DNA of 64,000 bases from Amaurobius ferox (GCA_951213105.1 OX578138.1:62957826-63021825); one strand, 5' to 3'. Positions 34,808 through 47,436 are shown, counted from the stretch's first letter. Numbers and translations: made by a program. The notes: generated by a model not told the origin, from the sequence alone.

Positions 34808-35755
34808 TAGAAGACGCCTTGGGATGAAATGAAAGTCATATCAAATTTTACTTTCCCTTCATAGCATAATGCATAGTACAATCTATAGGGAATGTAGTGT
34901 GACAGAGTATAAAATTCGAATTTCAATTTTTGACGGAATAGCACGTTTCTAGCTTTTTCGATTTGGACTCGAAAGTATTTGAGGGATTTCTGTGCATATA
35001 TATATATATGTATATGTGTGTGTATGCATATATGTGTGTGTGTATGCATATGTGTGTGTGTGGTCGTGTTCATGAGTCTTTCAAATCGATGTCTCATGAA
35101 CGAATGGAGCAATTAAGACTTATTTGGAATGCAGCTCAACTCAACTTTCTCATACTAAAATCTATTCGTAGTAGCTTTATTTGTTTTTTTATTTTTTAAT
35201 TTCACAAGGAAATTTTAAAAAGTCGATATCATGGATCCAAATTATTACAATTACAGAGTATTACCCTTGAATTTAAGAGCATTAGAAAATCCTTCAACTG
35301 ATTCCATACTTGAAAATGTGCCTCCCCCTCAAGAGGAGGGTAACTTGCCCCCTCTAAAGAGGCTAATGACTTCAAGAACAAAAAAATTCCATCACGCTAT
35401 TTTCCACAACAATGATTGAAACTATAAAGCCCTGTGAGCATTGAGCCATAAATAAACCCATTTTTCGCGTAATTATGTCAAATGTTGTCCTGTGCTGGAA
35501 TGTTAAAAATATATAAAATTTATAAAAAATGTAGCATGTCGTGAAAATCTATATCTGTTAATACGTGTGGCCGCTGTCGTGCGCACAAAAAATGCATCAC
35601 ATACATACAGACAGATAAACAGTAGAACATCACTCCAAAAATAGGCAAAACGCATTCAGGAGGTCTTGAAACATATGCTGGCATCAAAATCTCAATCGAT
35701 AATTTTCGTGAAAACAATACTTTCTCAATACTACTTATGAGAAAGTAAAAAATTG
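34808..35755 (+). mobile_element. Composite family E element (E1)
   Basis: The left half (34,808-35,375) is the inverted counterpart of 36,635-37,160 and contains, reversed, a family A-like 3' module: hairpin remnant, CGACGGAATAGCACG-like block, TG-rich run and CATGAACGAATGGAGCAATT. The right half (35,230-35,755) matches 60,270-60,830 and ends in its own hairpin CTTTCTCAATACTACTTATGAGAAAG-like, followed by TAAAAA. It therefore has hairpin-type ends at both sides. It is non-coding. Confidence 0.65.
34996..35063. repeat. TA/TG microsatellite
   Basis: Mixed TA and TG dinucleotide runs sit in the position where family A copies carry their CA/TG microsatellite. Confidence 0.85.
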
Positions 35756-36054
35756 GTACTATTATCGCAACCACTGACGCAATTATTGATTTTAAACGCG
35801 ATTGAATTTTCGGAATAAATGTGCTGCAATTTTTAAAAGATATATTGAAAAAATCAGGACCATCATGAATACTTACCATCACGAATACGCACTTTTCATT
35901 ACAAAACGAAAGACACAATTTTTAAACCGTTGGCCTAATCCGATATCGAGATATTACACAATTTTCACACAAATGTATCCAAAAAATTACAGAAATTTTA
36001 AAAAGAAATATGATTAAGTAGGTTGATATTCCATATGAAGTATTATGGGACAAA

Positions 36055-36370
36055 CTAACTAACATCATTCTCGTGTGTCTTGCTCGTTCCATTCATGATC
36101 AAAGACATATTTATATTAGAACTCAAACTATCGGTTAATGCTATATAAGAAAAGTCCTTCTTCTTGTCTATATCTAACGTTTGGTGACGAAGTTAGCGAT
36201 AATTTGACGACCTTGGCGGCGAACCATGCAAAATATCACCAACCTGACGAGTTTTAAAAATATCATCAAATTGATCAAAATCTTGCCAAATAGGCAAATT
36301 GACGCCTAATTAACAAAGATGCCGCCTAGTTGATGAAAATTCAATATCTTAGAGAATGTTCAACTTCTTT
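36055..36370 (-). mobile_element. Family A fragment (central array), minus strand
   Basis: On the minus strand this resembles the family A middle: AACATCATTCTCGTG, CTCGTTCCATTCATGA, then units with TTGGTGACGAAGTTAGCGA-like motifs and GATGAAAATTCAATATCTTAG. Both termini are missing. Confidence 0.6.
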
Positions 36371-36599
36371 GAGAACCCCTGTAGATGAACGTTCGCTCGT
36401 TCTTACCGGTTGTTAAGAGAGCATACTATTCCTCTGGTCTGAAAAAAAGAACCTTATAATGCCATCGAAACAATTACAGTCACCTGACCTGTTCCTGCTT
36501 CCTTCAACAAAGTTTTGTAAGTTATTGTTTTACAAGCAGCACTTTTATTTACTGTAAATTTTCTCTAGCCATTCTAGTGAGAGTGTCATCGAAGAGTTT

Positions 36600-37160
36600 A
36601 AAAAATGCCCATACTCTAAAACCCTTAAAGTCATTATCCTCCCCTTGAGGGGCAAGTTACCCGCTCCTTGGGGGAGGGGGATACGTTGTCAAGTATGGTA
36701 TCAATCGAAATATTTTCTAAAGCCCTTTAAAGTGAAAGGTAACACGCTATAATTATAATCATTTGGGTCCATAATAAGAATTTTTCAAAATTTTCTCGTA
36801 AAATAGAAAAAAAAAATAAAGCTACTACAAATGGTTTCTGGTATGAAAAAGTTGAGTTGAGCGACACACATTTAATTTTTAATTGCTCCATTCGTTCATG
36901 AAATTTCGCTATGACCCATGGACACGCCCACACACACACACATACATACATACACACATATACATACAGATGCGCACAGAAATCTCCACAAATACTTTTG
37001 ATTCCAGTTCGAAATAAACTAGACACGTGCTATTCCGCCGAAAACTCAAATTCAAATTTTCGACTCTGTCACACTGCTTTTCCTATATATTGTACTATGC
37101 ATTATACTATGTAGGGAAAGCAAAAATTGATATGACTTTCATTTCACCCCAAATCTTCCA
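36600..37160 (+). mobile_element. Family E/A-like element, inverted partner of E1
   Basis: This is the inverted copy of 34,808-35,375. On the plus strand it ends with a CA-rich run (36,927-36,965), the block GTGCTATTCCGCCGAAAACTC-like, and a hairpin remnant ending TAGGGAAAGCAAAAATTG near 37,130. The inverted similarity continues about 30 bp past the hairpin (AAATGAAAGTCATATCAA and its complement). The duplicated unit is therefore larger than the element, or the true end lies further out. Confidence 0.6.
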
Positions 37161-37566
37161 CAATTAGGAGGTTTACAAAAGGTTCTCCAGACAATGGGTC
37201 TGTTGCAGACAAAGCGAGAAATGACATGCCTTCCGTATTTACTCAGGTTAAAGTATCATGAAATATGGACTACTTAGCTAAAATCTTCAATAAACCTTTC
37301 TAAAACTCTTTTAATAGCACTCTTATGAGAGTAGCTACAGAAATAATATTCTACAATAAAAATTATTTGTCTCTGGGAAAAAGTAATGTTCTTGGATTGA
37401 TGGAAAATCTGATGTGGGCAACATATGACTTTCCCTACATATCGGATTGAATTTACTTCTTTCACAGCGAAAAATTATATACAAGTTCCACGATACAATG
37501 TTTTTTATCGTTGGCTACATTCAGCGCTTTTCCGATTGACACGATATAAAACCATTTCAAAGGACT

Positions 37567-37580
37567 CCATTAACTTATAT
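37567..37580. repeat. Target-site duplication, left (second RT element)
   Basis: CCATTAACTTATAT is repeated exactly at 39,630-39,643 and flanks the reverse-transcriptase element inserted in A4. Confidence 0.88.
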
Positions 37581-39629
37581 CATCCCATATCACCCATCTA
37601 AACACCCCTAATGGCCCCGCATACTCAGACACCGCCATAGCAAACGCCCTGGCAGAAAACTATGAAAAACAGTTCACAGAAAACAACAATTTAAACTGCC
37701 CCATCGCTGAAAATCAAGTACAAACCACCCTTAACCTCTTCTTCAACTCAACCCCTTCTTTTATCATCCCACCCGCCCCCCCCCCTCGGAAATCTTGATA
37801 GAAATCAAAAATCTTAAAAACAATAAAGCCCCAGGCATCGATAAAATAAATAACAAAGCAATTAAATCCCTCCCTACCAACATAATTTACTTCATCACCT
37901 TGCTCTTCAACGCGATTCTAAAGTTCCAGCACTTCCCCACCAATTGGAAAACGGCCATTATCATCGGCATCCCGAAGCCAGGCGAAGACCCCACCCTAGC
38001 CCAAAATTTCAGACCCATTAGCCTATTAAACTCTATTAGTAAACTTGCGGAGCGAATAATACACACTAGAATCAAAAATTTTATCGAACAACATGACATT
38101 ATCAAACCAGAGCAATTTGGCTTTCGCCCATTACATTCCACAACACGCCAGCTGTTGAGAGTCACTGAATTCATTTCCGAGGGAATGGAAATCGGTCTCT
38201 CAACAGGTTTTCTACTTATTGATATTTCGAAGGCCTTTGATAAGGTGTGGGATAATGCACTAATATACAAAATGATTCAGCTCAACATACCAGACTCACT
38301 CATTCATCTTGCAAATTCCTTCCTTCGAAACAGATCCTTTACCGTCCGCTACAAACACTCCTACTCCACTCACAAACCACTTCGGTCTGGGGTCCCACAA
38401 GGCTCCCAATTGGCCCCGACCCTTTTCAATCTCTACATAAATGACATCCCGCGCGCCAAACACACGTACATAGCCATGTATGCGGACGACACTGCACTAT
38501 ACACAAGCAGCTCCAAAAAATATGTTATTCGCTCAAGACTACAAAATCACATTAACATCATCTCCGCCTGGTTTCGGGCATGGAAAATTAAAATAAATGA
38601 AAAAAAGACCAAATGCATCATCTTCTCCAAAATAAAGAAAAAACCCAAACCGAACCCCATTATAATAAACACAAATCCGATCCCATTCGTTGATAACGCT
38701 AAGTACCTTGGAATCACCTTCGACTCAAAGCTCACTTGGAAACCCCATTTCAAAAAAGCAATTGCAAAATTCTACACTGCAAAAAAACTACTCTCTTCCA
38801 TTTTACATTCCCGCAATGCCAGCTACCAGAACAAGGTGCTTTTATATAAAACAGTCCTCCGACCTATCCTCCTTTACGCCGCCCCGATCTGGGGTTTCGC
38901 TGACAACAAATTACTTAACAAACTTCAAATAACGCAAAATAAAACTTTAAGAACCATCAGAAAAGCCCCGCGATACCTCCGGAACGATGTCATCCGCAGA
39001 GACTTCGGAGTCCTCAAAATTGTTAAATTGGCTCAAAAATTTTATCATAATCTTAATAAAATCCCAAACGAGGAAATTTGCAACTTGCCGGATTACGACC
39101 CCCACCAATGGAAGTACCGCAAGCAGCCAAGAGCCTCGTCCATCCTCCCATACTAAAATAGCAAGAAACTTTTAAACTATTTAAAAAGAATTTATATATC
39201 AAGAATTATTTTTATGACGAATCATTTAATTACCTGTAGTAAGATAGAAAATACCAAGCTTCTAAAATAAATTTCCCTACTTCTAAATTCTTATATGAAG
39301 ACAATAATCCTGTGTTAGTAACATGAAAGAAAGTGAACTCAACTTTTTCAATCAATGGATGCAAGAAATGGATCCTTCAAATAAAATCCCATGAAGCCAA
39401 CTATGGCGGGAAAAAAAAAATTGTGGCCCCCTTTTTTTTGTGACCGGAAAGAGACTTATGCCAATCTAAACTTTCATCCTGTCTGATAATTATCAGCTTT
39501 TGACAATCCAGCCCCCCCCCCTCCCTTGTGGTGCACCTCATTTAATGTAAAATTCAGCTTCACAATTCTCACCCAGGAGATACAGGCAATTTTTGCCTAG
39601 GAGCTCCAAGAAATCACCGAGGCCTCATT
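37581..39629 (+). mobile_element. 5'-truncated Jockey-type retrotransposon, second family
   Basis: This 2.05-kb insertion is bounded by an exact 14-bp target duplication. It retains only the C-terminal reverse-transcriptase part of ORF2 and about 470 bp of 3' UTR. There is no poly(A) tail. Its protein is clearly homologous to, but different from, the ORF2 at 19.4 kb, so it is a separate family. The coding strand is richer in C than its surroundings. Confidence 0.9.
37594..39156 (+). pseudogene. Reverse transcriptase, 5'-truncated and frameshifted
   Basis: An open frame from about 37,594 (containing NALAENYEKQF) runs into a TGA just after a run of ten C residues at 37,776-37,785. The downstream frame continues from that point, including ATG 37,795, for 453 codons to 39,156. 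The break is thus a homopolymer length change. The downstream frame has NNKAPGIDKINN, NFRPISLLNS, KPEQFGFRPLHSTTRQLLR, the motif A aspartate in LLIDISKAFDKVW (about residue 142), SGVPQGSQLAPTLF and YADD (about 229-232). The C-terminus ends with a DYDPHQWKYRKQPRA segment like that of the 19.4-kb ORF2. Endonuclease and ORF1 are missing. Apart from the C-run, the frame is remarkably intact. Confidence 0.9.
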
Positions 39630-39643
39630 CCATTAACTTATAT
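39630..39643. repeat. Target-site duplication, right (second RT element)
   Basis: Exact repeat of 37,567-37,580; the family A sequence resumes here. Confidence 0.88.
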
Positions 39644-40030
39644 TTCTCGCAACTCTAACTTGGCAATTATTGATATTAATAGCAAACGTAGTAAGCAATA
39701 TAGTCCATAGATTAAAATGTTTTAATTAACTCATCAATTTAGTGAAATTTTTTTTAATTTAGCATCATTTATATAATTTTAGAAATATTTTCGTTAATTT
39801 CGCCCCATTAAAAATTCGCCAATTTAGCGATATTTTGCCACGGCAGTGGCCAAGTATGACAATTTATCGCTAAGCGTTACAGACGGACGGATTGGAGAAC
39901 TTTTCTTGTATATAAATATATAAAGAAATAACTATTAGCGAATTTTGGGGAGTAAAAATATAAAACTATTACACAAAATATATCTTTCGTAAACGGAATG
40001 AAGTAGATCCACGAGGATGATGTTAATAAG

Positions 40031-43000
40031 TTGACAGCGGATTCCAAGATGGCTTACAAGATGGCGGCTGAAAGAAAATCTGCTCCGTATGGATGAGTTT
40101 TGAAAACTGTAAATTTGTGTGATGAGATGCTGGAAAGTAGACATTAATATTCTATAAATAGTGCTGGACACGCCGATATATAATTTGCGTTTGTGAATGT
40201 ATTTGTTCCCGACTTATTGAAGTTATTAAATTGTGTTTGACAAGTTCTGCAAGAAGCACATTGCATTACGCATTACACCTTTTGATGTTTAGTGCTGTTC
40301 ATTTGGATTACCTGTTGAAATTCCTCTATTGGACTCTCTCGGAATATATGCAGTAAGTGATATTATTGAAAATAGTTACTTATAATTTGAATATATTGTG
40401 TATCTAACGGTGTTAAATCTGAAGAGTTATAGAGTCTGTTTGGATTATCGTTGAACGAAGATTACGTCATGTCGATTACTACGAACAGTACTCTTGAATC
40501 TGAATAGTATTCCATATCCTTATACTTCCCTTTTCAACCACCTTAATTACTTTATTCTGAGAGAATCACAGGACTTCTGGGACTCCTCAGAGGTAGGGAC
40601 ACGGGGTCTCGCAGTTTCTTCCGAGGATTAATCTCAAACAACAGATCAAGGATAGGATTATGATTTATTTTCTCACTGGCAATTGTTCTTTGATAAGTTA
40701 GCTACACAGATTTAAAAAAGTCCCCTAATTGTAAATGTCTAATGGTCGGTGGTGTAGAGCATTAGAAGAGATGACTGGGACATTTTTTTATCAAAGTATT
40801 TATTTCTATGAAATGCTTGTATACAATTAAAAAAGCAAAATGTACATTTAATTTTACACATATATTATTTGGCTACAAATTAAAAAAAATTGCTAAACAA
40901 TATTACATATTTGGGAAGAAATCATAAGTTTCATAAAAAAACTCTAAATTTTCTCATTCATCTCCAACAAGACGTATGAATGGGGTATTTAAAGAGACGG
41001 ATGGGACAGTAATATTTTAACTATCCAACTTGATATCAAATAAGAATAATCAATTAATAATGATGCTGGTAAAATCAAACTCATGTCATAAATGCTTTTA
41101 CTTTTTCTGCATCACCTTGATTTTGTGGTTTTGTCAATTTGTACACAATTTCAGATTTTGAAATGTTGCATATTTCGCTTTCCATTTGTGGTGTCGCAAT
41201 CTGCGAAAGTGTATATTTTCTATTTTAAATGTTCTTTTCGAGCCATGTAAGTGTAAAAATTCTGTCTCGAATTCAATGACTGATTTGAAACCGCAGCATG
41301 TGCGTGTTTTCGCTTTTCGTCTGACGGAGAGACCGTTAGGCTCTGTTAATTTTGTCTTGTATTTGAATTGTTCTGTTTTCCGCGAGTTTGATATGCGAGT
41401 GCTCAATGTATATGTGTGAGTGATGTCAGAATTCTATGTAGCGGTGGAAGACGCTACGATTTTCGAGAGGTTGCACAAAGGAGCTGGTAAATGTATGTCG
41501 CCTTTTCGAGGCTTCCCCGAATTTGTAAAAATGGTAAAATTTAAACTAAATTATTCTTCAGTTTTATGGACCGACAGTTTCCTGTACACATCAACATCTC
41601 CTGTATGGGTGTAAGTATATGTGGGAGAAAGCTAAGGGATTTAAGATTCCCATGTTCTTGGCTCAAAAACATTATATTTCAAATCTAAAGCCAAGCAATA
41701 AGTTTAAGTCATTTCTCCCTTAATATGAATATATTATTGTAAGTGAATCTACTAAGGATTATATTGTTTTAAGATTTTCGCTACAAGTAAAAGTGTTGTA
41801 TTAAAGAATAAATTGTATGAATAATTTCCTAAATTTCAATTAACTGTTTGGAACTGAAAAATTATGTTTTATACTGAGAATATAGAAGTTTACCTTGATT
41901 AAGAATGTTGATAAATATTTATCATGCTGAATTATGCAACCCAATTAATATATCAACTTAGCTCTGTATGTGTGGAAATAATACAATTCTTATTAAAGAA
42001 TGTTTATTAACTTCAATATGAATATTTTTATTTACGACTCAATTTGCCATTCCTATTTAATTGACTGTGTTTCGGCATTGTTGAATAATTTGATTCAACA
42101 TCAGGAAATACGAACCTGGTTTTCAAACTATCACTAAAAAAATCTCAATGTGTCTCAAGATATAATATTACCACTGTACCTTTTGAATTGTAAGAGATCC
42201 CGGTGATACTGAAAGTGTATGTATCCAATTTATTTACGCTCGTCATTAACTCAGCATTGCCCACGGCGGAACGGAGTGGACTTCCATCGTCGAGAGGTTG
42301 GTATGTTTTTCATGAAGATTGATTCTTACAGTTATACGATCCGGCATTCACACAGTGGATAGAAAATTCCATAACTGTCAATTTTTTTCCTTAAAAATTG
42401 AACAACCTTGTAATTAGCACTACCGTAAGCATTTAAAACTCTAGCAATAAAATTCGCAACGTTTTTGTTTTTGTTCATATTTTGTCAATATAAAATCTAC
42501 ATCTTGTAAGGAGGTTTTGTCAATCTATTTTGATAAAAAATTTTTCTTTGAAAGATTCGTCAAATTTTAAAGCTTGTTCTGATTCACAATGTAAAAATTC
42601 GAGGATAAAATGGGGGTCAACTCAAATTTGATAGAATGTATTTTCATCACATCAGGGACATATAAGTATTGAAAGTTTCAAGTCCATTGAACGTCGGGAA
42701 TCGGATTAAAAATCGATCACAAAATGTCATGTTTGTAATAGAATGTTATTACACTTTTGTGTTACATATCGTATGTATACAAATACCCGCTGTTATTTTC
42801 AATGTTAATAAATATGTACTTCCCCATAAACAGTTTGAAACAGCCACATATTCTATTTTATTATACCTAACATACAATTTTAATATTTAATTGAAATAAA
42901 ATTTTATTACAGGTATAGTATTCCCTATTTCAGCAGGGGTATACATTGGAAATCTATTTGTGGGGAGGGTGGAGGGTGTGGGTCATGTTATTCTTTTTGT

Positions 43001-44165
43001 CAAGCTCAATTCTGAAATGCTAACCCTCCCCCCCACTCGATGATTCAGATATGTAAAATTCAATTGTTATTTTTGGGTTCAAAGAAGAAAAATAGTTTCA
43101 TATTTTCCCAAATTTAAATATGTAAAAGAAAATATTAGTTATAGAAATATTTTGTTATTTATTGGGACATTTTTTTAATTTCCTGATTTTTTGGGGTCTT
43201 CCTTAAATACACCACTCATTTCAGTCAACCAATAACTAAAATAATAAATCCAGTCAACCAATAGACTTGATAAATAGCCATTTATCGTTTCACTATTCAA
43301 TATTTTCCCCAAACAGATCAAGAATTATTGTGCTTATTCAATTATTTTAAAAATTAATAGAGTAAGAATTTAATAGATTGCATTTTAGATCTAAAAACTA
43401 AAGATATTAATTAAAAACAGCCACTCTAGAAATAAACTGTACCTTGCTTCAATGCTACGGAGATGAATAGAACAGCTCCAATCAACCCCATGTATTAGTG
43501 TACCATCTATACCCATGCTGTAACTTTTGATTTGTAGCCGTTTTGTGAAAGATATATTCTAAAGACAGTAATATAAATAATGTATTTTTATAACTAACAT
43601 ATAAGATTTAAAAACAGCAAAATATCAATTATTGATTTTTAGCAGTACTTATGAAATCAAGGAAATAAGAAATATGCAGAAATTTGCTTTTGATCTTGAT
43701 ATTTAATTATTAAGCTTCAGCAACATAAATTCAGGAGCAATGTTCTTTTCCTTTCAGTTGTGATTTTAGGTACACTAGGAAAAAAATTAACTGAACAAAG
43801 TGTTTAAAGGCTGAGTTGTGGGAAGTGTCCCATCCATCCCTTGTCCCATGCATACTCCTATATTTTTCCTCCCAGTTCATTTGGGTTAGTCATTATTACT
43901 CGTGTTTCAAAACTTCTGTGTTTCGGAAATTATTCTATTGTTATTGTGTCTTGCCTCCAAGTTTTAATGGGGTTGTGTGTTGGGATGCTAACGTTTTGTT
44001 AGCTGCAATATGTTGCCAGTCTTTTACCGCTCAAACATTTCTGTGTTCTAAACCGTCGAATGAGCAGTGTAGGTTGGTACATGGAATAAGTTGGCTGCAA
44101 GATATTGCATATGAAAAATAATATAGTTACAGAATTGTTAATACCTTTTTAATTTTATGTAATTA
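40031..44165. other. Unassigned 4.1-kb interval
   Basis: No repeat family shared with the rest of the window and no recognised protein. Short ORFs at 41,186-41,419, 41,420-41,614 and 43,816-44,121 lack motifs. The low repeat content makes this a better candidate than most of the window for single-copy host non-coding DNA, such as intron or intergenic sequence. No splice-consistent exon could be defined. Confidence 0.45.
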
Positions 44166-45114
44166 TTACTTTCCTTATATACATAATGTATAAGGAAAAT
44201 ATTGTGACGGGGTCGAAAATTCGGATTCGAGTTTTCGACGGGAGAGCACGTTTCAAGCATCCCTGATCACGAATCGAACATTTTTCAGGTGATTCGGTGT
44301 ATGTGAGTGAAATTATGTGTGTGTGTGAAAGTATGTGTGGGTCAGTGAGCCTGTGGAGAGGATATCTCACGAACGAATAGAGCGATTCAAATGAAATTTA
44401 GAACAAAAATCAGAATCCGTGAATACTGGAAGCCTATTGTTTTTAGACGCAATCGAATGTTCAGAACTACCCGAAATTTTCGAGTGAAATTTTGAAAAAA
44501 TCATCAAAAAGCAAAACCTTTAATAAAGTTACGCAAATAAACATTTCTTATGTAATTTTTCCTTAGAAAGTGATTGACATAAACTTTAGAACACTAGCAT
44601 GAACCGTTCTCGAGGTATTGCTCATTTTTCAAATACATTTATAAAAAAAAATCACATAAATTAAAAAATTTAATAATAACTTTTGAGAAACATGTTCACT
44701 TTTCATATATAATATCATGCGATAAATTTGGTGATATCATTCTCGTGGATCTAGCTCGTTCCATTCATAAGAAAAGATACTTTCAGTAATACTTTTTTAC
44801 TTGAACGCCAATGGTTATTTATCTGCTATAAGAATAACTTATTTCCCCGTCCATAACGCTTGGCGAGATTTTGGCGACTAATTTGGCTGAATGTCGCTAA
44901 CTTGGCGACTTTTTTAAATGTTGCCAAATTAACGAAAATCTCGCCAAATGGATAAAAATGACACTAAATCAATGAAAATGAAGACTCATTGACGAAAATT
45001 CAATATCTTGGAAAGAATATATATATCTACTATAAGAATAACCCTTTTTTTTTACTATAAAAGTAGTAAATTCATTGCATTATATAAGGAAAGTCATGTG
45101 GTGCCCACATCAGA
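44166..45114 (-). mobile_element. Family A element, near complete (A5)
   Basis: On the minus strand this copy runs from TCTGATGTGGGCAC-like sequence (right edge) to the terminal hairpin at 44,168-44,200. It includes the degenerate GCCAAAT/TTGGCGA array (about 44,865-44,960), the ATCTCGAGAACGG-type block, a short TG run and the 28-bp subterminal palindrome with changes. There is no coding potential. Confidence 0.85.
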
Positions 45115-45455
45115 TTTTTTTATATAGTTTTTAAAACTCAATATCTCGAGAACTATTCTTCCTAACGCTTTAAAGTTTGTGTCATCCGCTTTTTTTTTTT
45201 TTTTTTTTTTTTTTTGTGTGAAAATTTAGATAAGATAGGATTATATAGGTAACGGTTTCGAAAGTTATTTTTTAATGATATTTTCAAAATTTCATTCCAA
45301 AATAGAATCATCTTCCGAATAATCGATTACGTTTAAAATCAATCTGGTTCCAGTATTTACCGATTTTAATAATCGCATCAAATTTCGCTTGAAACACTTC
45401 ATTTGTTCATGAGATACCGCAACCATAGACTCACAGACGTACACATACTTACAAG

Positions 45456-46330
45456 CACACTAACATACATACGCACACACTAACATACATACGCACACAC
45501 TAACATACATACGCACACACTAACATACATACGCACACACTAACATGCATACGCACACACTAACATACATACGCACACACTAACATACATACGCACACAC
45601 TAACATACATACGCACACACTAACATACATACACACACACTAACATACATACACACACACTAACATACATACACACACACTAACATAAATACACACACAC
45701 TAACATTCATACGCATACTAACCTGCACACACTAACTTACATAGACGCACATTAATATAAATACACACACTAACATAAATACATACATTAACATGCACAC
45801 ATTAGCATAAATACACACATTAACATGCTCCATCTTGCTACTCTAAGTCCTCTGGACGAGTCGGACGGTCTGGGTCTTCAACACATTAACATGCCTTCCC
45901 GGCTGTCCAAATTGTAGCTCAAGTCCTTTGGATGAGTCGGACGGCCTGGATTTTCGACACATTAACATGCATATACACAGAGTATCATACATACGCACAT
46001 TAACATACATACATACACACTAACCTACATACACACACACTGGCCTACATACACACACTAACATACGTACACACACTAACATACGTACACACACTAATAT
46101 GCACACCCTTACATATACTCACACTAACATACATACACACATACTAACAGAAATACACACACAATAACATACATACACACATTAACCTACATACACACAC
46201 ACTAAACTACATACACACACACTAAACTACATACACACACACTGACATGCATATACACACACACACACTAACATACACACATACTAATAGAAATACACAC
46301 AAAATAACATATTTACACATACACGCACAG
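45456..46330 (+). repeat. CA-rich minisatellite, 20-bp unit (ACTAACATACATACGCACAC)
   Basis: About a dozen nearly identical 20-bp units run from 45,468 to 45,710, then degrade into ACTAACATACATAC/CACACA variants to about 46,330. The array includes two SINE-tail segments at about 45,840-45,960. There are no unique spacers, so this is a tandem minisatellite and not a spaced-repeat array. Confidence 0.92.
45840..45962 (+). mobile_element. Two SINE-tail fragments inside the minisatellite
   Basis: GAGTCGGACGGTCTGGGTC at about 45,858 and GAGTCGGACGGCCTGGATT at about 45,936 are versions of the SINE 3' end. The second is preceded by CTTCCCGGCTGTCCAAATTG. Both are followed by a CAACACATTAACATG/CGACACATTAACATG junction, so the fragment appears to have been duplicated with the array. 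Confidence 0.7.
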
Positions 46331-46616
46331 ACATCACCTCAAAAACGTTAGAGTCGAGCAATAAAATTAAAAAAAGGTCTGTAATTATCGTCTGACCTAT
46401 TAAAAAAAGCATATAAAATTTCTTATATATGTTTGATATTAGTGCCGTGTGATTAGTGCCGTTATATTAGTGCCATGTGAAAGAAAAAAAATCTACTTTT
46501 TCAATTCCACGCTATATATTGTGTTAAAATTTGATGTGTACTTCGATTCTCTTGTAATATCCATAAGGAATATGAATTGATGTCAATTTTACTCTCAAAT
46601 TACATATTTAAAAAAA

Positions 46617-47364
46617 TCTGATGTGGGCAACACATGACTTTCCTTATATAATGCAATGAATTTACTACTTTTACAGTAAAAAAATAGGTTTTTATATTCT
46701 TTCCAAGAATTGAATTTTCGACAATTAGTCGTCATTTTAATTGATTTAGCGTCATTTTAATCCATTTGGCGAGATTTTCCTTAATTTGACAACATTTCAG
46801 AAGGTCGCCAAGTTGGCGACATTCCACCAAATTCGTCGCCAAAATCTCGCCAAGCTTTACTGACGGAGAAATAAGTTATTCTTATAACAGATAAATGAAT
46901 ATTGGCGTTCAAATACAAAAGTATTTCTCGAAGTATCTTTTCTCATGAATGGAACGAGTTAGATCCACGAGAATGATGTCACCCAATTTATCGCATAATA
47001 TTACATATGAAAAGACAACATGTTTCTCAATAGGAAATATATTTTTTTATTTTATATGACTTTTTGATAATTTTTTTGAAAATGTGAAATGTCTCGAGAA
47101 CGGTTCATGCTAGCGTTCTAAATTTTATGTTAATCGTTTTCTAATGAAAAATTACTTAAGAAAAGTCTATTTTCATAACTTTATTAGCGGTTTTGATTTT
47201 CTGACGACTTTTTCAAAATTTCACTCTAAAATTTAAGGGGGTTTTGAACATTCGATTACATTTAAAAACAATAGGCTTCCAGTGCTTACGGATTGTGATT
47301 TTTGTACCAAATTTCGTTCGAATCGGTCCATTTGTTCGTCAGTTATCGTCTCCACAGACCCACT

Positions 47365-47436
<72 letters not shown>

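Larger units (their letters stand above)
37408..40030 (+). mobile_element. Family A element (A4), interrupted by a reverse-transcriptase element
   Basis: Its left part, 37,408-37,580, begins TCTGATGTGGGCAACATATG and follows the A2 sequence. It resumes after the insertion at 39,630 with TTTCTCGCAACTC, then degenerate GCCAA/TAGCGA units to about 40,030. The 3' module and hairpin are missing. Uninterrupted relatives at about 440-480 and 55,660-55,700 show the empty site. Confidence 0.75.
45121..46372 (+). mobile_element. Diverged family A relative with giant minisatellite
   Basis: The left 350 bp resemble the right half of family A: ATATCTCGAGAAC, GTTTAAAATCAATCTGG, ATCAAATTTCGCTTGAAACA and GAGATACCGCAACCATAGAC, plus a 30-bp poly-T. 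The microsatellite slot is replaced by about 850 bp of CA-rich minisatellite. GACATCACCTCAAAAACGTT at about 46,328 resumes the family A order. No terminal hairpin is seen. Confidence 0.6.

Noticed and set aside
45456..46330. Regularly spaced repeats resembling a CRISPR array
   Set aside because: Units are contiguous 20-mers without unique spacers, in a eukaryotic transposon setting.
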